Of a stretch of 64,000 nt of DNA, positions 60,781 through 64,000 are shown one piece after another. The notes under the pieces were generated by a model. It was not told where the DNA came from. It saw only the letters and a list, made by a program, of their open reading frames with translations, and searched no databases. Made by a program: the position numbers and the translations under genes. This stretch comes from Dinoroseobacter sp013215265 (GTDB lineage: Bacteria > Pseudomonadota > Alphaproteobacteria > Rhodobacterales > Rhodobacteraceae). The number at the start of each line of letters is the position of its first letter. The stretch's first letter is position 1. The stretch spans positions 1,860,001 through 1,924,000 of the forward strand of contig OY829366.1 of assembly GCA_963691755.1 (NCBI GenBank), in the 5' to 3' direction.

Positions 60781-61875
60781 GTGCAGACCGAAACACCAAG
60801 CTTACAACCGCGACTGAAAGTCACCGACCTGTGTCGTGACTACGATGGTCGTAGCGTCGTTAATAATGTCTCGCTTGAGATACGGCCAGGTGAGGTGACC
60901 TGCCTTCTCGGGCCATCGGGCTGTGGAAAGTCCACGACGCTGCGCATCATCGCGGGTGTGGAACAAGAGACTTCGGGCATTGTAGCAGTCGATGGCGAGC
61001 GTGTTTCTGGTGATGGCGTGCATTTGCCACCTGAAGCACGATCTGTCGGCTTGATGTTCCAGGACTTTGCTTTGTTCCCGCATCTGAATGTTTCTGCCAA
61101 TGTCGGATTTGGCCTGAGCGGGACCAAGGTTGAAAACGCAAGGCGGGTCAGTGAGTTGCTCAACCGTGTTGGTCTGCACGGCTACGAAAAGATGTACCCG
61201 CACCAGCTATCAGGGGGTGAACAGCAACGCGTCGCCCTGGCCCGCGCGGTGGCGCCCCGTCCTCGTGTCATGCTGATGGATGAGCCGTTCTCCGGTCTCG
61301 ACAACCGTCTGCGCGATGGCATCCGGGACGAAACGCTCGCTATCCTGAAGGACGAGGGCACGGCGGTTCTACTTGTGACGCACGAACCGGATGAAGCCAT
61401 GCGGATGGCCGATCAGATTGCGTTAATGCGCGGCGGTCGGATTGTACAGAAAGGTGCACCTTACAACGTCTACAACGCACCAATCGACAAGGCAGCAGCT
61501 GCGTTTTTCAGTGAGATCAACGTCGTACGCGGTAAAGTTCAAGGTGCACTTACCGAGACGCCTTTTGGTCAGTTCCTCACACCCGGCGTGCCAGACGGGC
61601 AAGAGGTCGAGATTCTCATCCGTCCCCAGCACATTCGGATCGACTTCGATCGCAAGGGGGAAGGCCCACGTCCGACACCGGTGGACGGCACACCCGCACG
61701 CGGCGTCGTACAGCGCGCACGTTTCATGGGTCGCGAAAGCCTCGTTGAATTCAAGATGGATGCAGACGGGTCGATCCTTAAAGCCACTGTTCCAGCCGTG
61801 TTCCTGCCGAAAAAGGGCATGGCGCTCTGGCTCTCGATCCGGCGTGATCGCTGCTACGTGTTTCCCGCAATATAG
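60781..61875 (+). CDS. ABC transporter ATP-binding protein, FbpC/PotA-like
   Basis: A 364-residue ATPase of the carbohydrate/iron/polyamine type. Walker A is GPSGCGKS (44-51), the signature LSGGEQQR, Walker B VMLMDEPFSGLD and the H-loop LLVTHEPDEA. The C-terminal TOBE-type domain (about 240-364) is typical of FbpC/PotA. It starts with GTG. No permease or binding-protein gene is adjacent, so it is an orphan here and the substrate is unknown. Confidence 0.9.
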   Translation: MQTETPSLQPRLKVTDLCRDYDGRSVVNNVSLEIRPGEVTCLLGPSGCGKSTTLRIIAGVEQETSGIVAVDGERVSGDGVHLPPEARSVGLMFQDFALFPHLNVSANVGFGLSGTKVENARRVSELLNRVGLHGYEKMYPHQLSGGEQQRVALARAVAPRPRVMLMDEPFSGLDNRLRDGIRDETLAILKDEGTAVLLVTHEPDEAMRMADQIALMRGGRIVQKGAPYNVYNAPIDKAAAAFFSEINVVRGKVQGALTETPFGQFLTPGVPDGQEVEILIRPQHIRIDFDRKGEGPRPTPVDGTPARGVVQRARFMGRESLVEFKMDADGSILKATVPAVFLPKKGMALWLSIRRDRCYVFPAI

Positions 61876-61948
61876 ACCCGAGCCGCGTTTGGGCGTTTCG
61901 ATGGCCTGCCTTGGAGCATGCACAGATCAACACGTCCGTCCCAAATAG

Positions 61949-62302
61949 TTAAGGCGCTTCGATACCTGCTTGTGGCAGCAGCGTCGCCAGTTTCTCCAGC
62001 ATTGAACGTGCCGCTCGGGAGCGTATTTCGTCCCCATGAAGGCTTTCGCGGCGCAGACCGGAAACGGTTGCTTCCAACTCAGCGGCTGTCAGCATTGTCG
62101 GTGGCAAAACCAGCGCAGAGCGCAAGATATACCCCAAGCCCCGCTCGCCTTCGATGGGAATGCCGCTTTTGGCCATGACTGCCATATCGCGCCAGATTGT
62201 GCGCTCTGAGACGTCGAGAACTTCTGCAAGCTCAGATGCGGTGTGAAGTTGCCCATCACACATGATCTGCACGAGGTCGTAGAGGCGGCGGTCGCGTTTC
62301 AT
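61949..62302 (-). CDS. Short HTH transcriptional regulator, YafY/DeoR-like, lacking the WYL domain
   Basis: A 117-residue protein that matches the first half of YafY-type regulators: an N-terminal winged HTH (RLYDLVQIMCDGQLHTASELAEVLDVSERTIWRDM; helix-turn-helix about 20-42), the wing GERGLGYIL, then LPPTMLTAAELEATVSGLR. Full-length relatives are about 230 residues and carry a WYL effector domain. Here the reading frame ends after the linker, and only about 70 bases separate it from the convergent ABC gene, so no WYL remnant can be hidden there. It is divergent from tatA. Confidence 0.82.
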   Translation of the reverse strand: MKRDRRLYDLVQIMCDGQLHTASELAEVLDVSERTIWRDMAVMAKSGIPIEGERGLGYILRSALVLPPTMLTAAELEATVSGLRRESLHGDEIRSRAARSMLEKLATLLPQAGIEAP

Positions 62303-62333
62303 TGGCTTTTCTTACCCGGATAAGTCGGAACTT

Positions 62334-62355
62334 ACTGACAAAATACTGTCAGTAG
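62334..62355. promoter_or_regulatory. Inverted-repeat operator upstream of the short YafY-type regulator
   Basis: TACTGACA-AAATAC-TGTCAGTA: perfect 8-bp arms with a 6-bp spacer, 32 bp upstream of the regulator's ATG and about 108 bp before tatA. The position fits autoregulation, with a possible effect on tat expression. Form and context suit a dimeric HTH regulator. Confidence 0.7.
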
Positions 62356-62462
62356 TCATTCAAACAAGGCCAATGAGCCTTTGAAAGCCACCAAAACCAT
62401 CGCTAGATCAAAGAAAACGCACACGGGGCAGCGCCCCCGCACAGCAAATGGAGTGCTTCATC

Positions 62463-62696
62463 ATGGGAATTGGTAACATCGGTCTTCCCGGTATCCTGCT
62501 TATCGCAGTCGTTGTTCTGGTCCTTTTCGGCCGCGGCAAGATTAGCTCGCTGATGGGCGAGGTCGGCAAAGGTATCACCGCCTTCAAAAAGGGTGTGAAA
62601 GAAAGCACCGAAGAGATCGAACAAGAGGCGTCGGATGTTGCGCGCGACGTGACGCCCGAATCCGACAAAGACAAGGCCTGATCCAGCTCCATGTTT
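62463..62696 (+). CDS. tatA: Sec-independent protein translocase TatA (ends at 62681)
   Basis: A 72-residue protein whose stop is at 62681. It has an N-terminal membrane helix (GNIGLPGILLIAVVVLVLFG), the amphipathic helix with KISSLMGEVGKGITAFKKGV and an acidic tail. It forms the Tat pore for folded proteins. GGAG lies nine bases before the ATG at 62463, which is preferred over an upstream start at 62448. The listed end extends 15 bases beyond the stop; take 62681 as the coding end. Confidence 0.93.
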
Positions 62697-63224
62697 GATC
62701 TGGGCTGGGCCGAGCTGCTCGTCATTGGCGTGGTGGCATTGATTATCGTCGGGCCGAAAGACCTGCCAAAACTGTTCCGCACGCTTGGACAGTTCATGGG
62801 AAAGGCGCGTGCGATGGCGCGCGAATTCTCCAGCGCCATGAATGCGGCAGCCGATGATGCCGGCGTCGGGGACCTCAAGAAGATGGGCGACGACCTGAGA
62901 TCGGCCACCTCTGCCAAGAACATGGGGCTTGATGGTCTGAACAAAGTCACGACCAAGTTCGAAGACTGGGCGCCGGACCCGGATTCTGATGCCAAGAAAG
63001 GTCCGAACACCGCCAAGATGACTGAAGAGCGCCGCGCTCAGGCCGAAAAAATTCAGGAACTGACCGCTCAGAAGCAGAAAGAGCGCCAAGAACGTGAGGC
63101 GGGTGCTGCATCTGGTGAAACCTCCCCGCCGCCCGCATCTGAGCCAGCCCCAACATCCGCGCCCGAGCCTGAAGCGGCGCCAGCCCCCGCATCCAAGAAA
63201 GCTGCCCCGAATGAGCAAACCTGA
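62691..63224 (+). CDS. tatB: Sec-independent protein translocase TatB
   Basis: A 177-residue protein with the N-terminal helix MFDLGWAELLVIGVVALIIVG, the conserved glycine-proline (VGPKDLPKLFRTLG), amphipathic helix and a long, Pro/Ala/Glu-rich cytoplasmic tail. With TatC it forms the receptor for twin-arginine signal peptides. It overlaps tatC by 14 bases. Confidence 0.96.
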   Translation: MFDLGWAELLVIGVVALIIVGPKDLPKLFRTLGQFMGKARAMAREFSSAMNAAADDAGVGDLKKMGDDLRSATSAKNMGLDGLNKVTTKFEDWAPDPDSDAKKGPNTAKMTEERRAQAEKIQELTAQKQKERQEREAGAASGETSPPPASEPAPTSAPEPEAAPAPASKKAAPNEQT

Positions 63225-64000
63225 CGACCTCGAGGACAGCGCGGCCCCGCTGATCGAGCATCTGGCAGAGTTACGCACTCGCCTGATCCGCTCGGTGTTG
63301 GCGTTGTTCGTCGCGATCTGTGTGTTTTTTATACCCGTGCAGGGTGATTTCATCGCCGTGCACGTGCTGGAGTTCCTGCTGGCTCCGATCGAAAATACCC
63401 TCAGGGCGCTGGGGGATCCGTCTCCGACGCTGCAATATACGTCGCCGCAGGAATACTTGTTCACACTGTTCCGGGTTTCGATGGTGTTTGGCTTTGCGTT
63501 GGCTTTCCCGGTTATTGGCTACCAACTTTGGCGATTTGTGGCGCCAGGCCTCTATCGCAGCGAAAAAAGCGCGTTTGCACCCTTTCTGATTGCCTCCCCT
63601 GTGATGTTTCTTCTGGGGGCATCTTTTGCGCATTTCGTGGTCACGCCCTTGGCGATGTCGTTCTTCCTTGGGTTTGCCGATGTCTCATCGATCTTTGCAA
63701 ACTTGCTGGGGCAGGGCGTTGATGTACCCGACACCGCAGCCGTCGTGCCGGAAACCGAAGATGGCCTGCGCATCACCTTTTTTGGTAAGGTCAATGAGAG
63801 CCTCGGCATATCTCTGGCCTTCATCATGGCCTTTGGCCTGTGCTTCCAATTGCCAGTCTTGCTGACGCTGCTGGGCAAGGCAGGACTGGTCTCGGCCCGC
63901 GGGCTTGGATCGGTACGCAAATACGCGATGGTCGGCATTCTCGTGCTCGCAGCGTTGGTGACACCTCCTGATGTTGTCACCCAATTGATCCTATTCACTG
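63211..64000 (+). CDS. tatC: Sec-independent protein translocase TatC, partial (C-terminus beyond window)
   Basis: The first 263 residues of a six-span membrane protein. The N-terminus has APLIEHLAELRTRLIRS, the TatC signature near the first helix that contacts the twin-arginine motif. Several spans follow, up to the VTPPDV region near the end of the window. The frame is open to the last base. Its start lies inside the end of tatB. Confidence 0.95.
   Translation, partial: MSKPDDLEDSAAPLIEHLAELRTRLIRSVLALFVAICVFFIPVQGDFIAVHVLEFLLAPIENTLRALGDPSPTLQYTSPQEYLFTLFRVSMVFGFALAFPVIGYQLWRFVAPGLYRSEKSAFAPFLIASPVMFLLGASFAHFVVTPLAMSFFLGFADVSSIFANLLGQGVDVPDTAAVVPETEDGLRITFFGKVNESLGISLAFIMAFGLCFQLPVLLTLLGKAGLVSARGLGSVRKYAMVGILVLAALVTPPDVVTQLILFT

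Noticed and set aside
62403..63464. 353-codon open frame opposite tatA-tatB-tatC
   Set aside because: Antisense to three well-supported genes with family motifs; no ribosome site or domain.
1..64000. Search for tRNA, rRNA, CRISPR arrays, insertion sequences and prophage genes
   Set aside because: By eye no cloverleaf, rRNA block, spaced repeat array, transposase or phage gene stood out. A tRNA or small RNA search with dedicated software could still find a short RNA gene in the gaps.

Overview
The window looks like a chromosomal segment of an alphaproteobacterium of the Rhodobacteraceae (Roseobacter-type). This rests on gene content and order: a nuo operon studded with extra genes of families typical of that group, a NuoE with a long C-terminal extension, nuoN followed by birA, coaX and an RNase J gene, a DUF3422 protein, and a complete leucine-catabolism operon. 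I saw no rRNA, tRNA, CRISPR array, insertion sequence or prophage. Codon use and base composition look even throughout, so this reads as stable core chromosome.

Layout. 1-2100: end of a 3-hydroxyisobutyrate-dehydrogenase-type gene and a DUF3422 membrane protein, closed by a bidirectional terminator. 2113-10547: a dipeptide/oligopeptide ABC transporter split into two divergent arms. The binding protein and two permeases are leftward; a fused double ATPase and two M20 metallo-hydrolases are rightward. 10558-21757: housekeeping and mixed genes: a methyltransferase, moaA, a small lipoprotein overlapping an acyl-CoA synthetase gene, an AlkD-type repair protein, glmS-glmU, a phosphoglycolate-type phosphatase, a secreted PPC-like repeat protein and a DegT-type aminotransferase. 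21887-30261: leucine/isovalerate catabolism (ivd, mccB, mccA, hmgL, methylglutaconyl-CoA hydratase) with a GST and three small envelope proteins interleaved. It is preceded by a well-formed promoter with an inverted-repeat operator just downstream of the -10. 30610-51147: nuoA to nuoN, all 14 subunits of NADH:quinone oxidoreductase. At least twelve non-nuo genes lie between them: a sulfotransferase, small membrane proteins, a paralogue of the NuoE extension, DUF5337, DUF3291, MAPEG, two DUF5333 proteins, a lipoprotein, a cysteine-free CMD protein and two small envelope proteins. 51134-54692: birA, coaX, RNase J and a small membrane protein. 54693-59502 leftward: an RNA helicase, a lipoprotein, prfC and a Hint-domain protein. 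59823-61875: an atypical SDR and an iron/polyamine-type ABC ATPase. 61949-64000: a short YafY-type regulator with its own inverted repeat, divergent from tatA-tatB-tatC (tatC runs off the end).

How the genes fit together. The peptide transporter and the two M20 hydrolases form an uptake-and-hydrolysis module. The leucine operon takes isovaleryl-CoA to acetyl-CoA and acetoacetate through a biotin enzyme, and the ligase for that cofactor lies downstream of the nuo genes. The reducing power enters the chain at complex I. Tat exports folded, often cofactor-bearing proteins.

The most interesting part is the set of unexplained genes conserved in phase inside the nuo operon. They are candidate complex I accessory or assembly factors. 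Next are the ivd operator and the truncated regulator with a perfect 8+8 inverted repeat.
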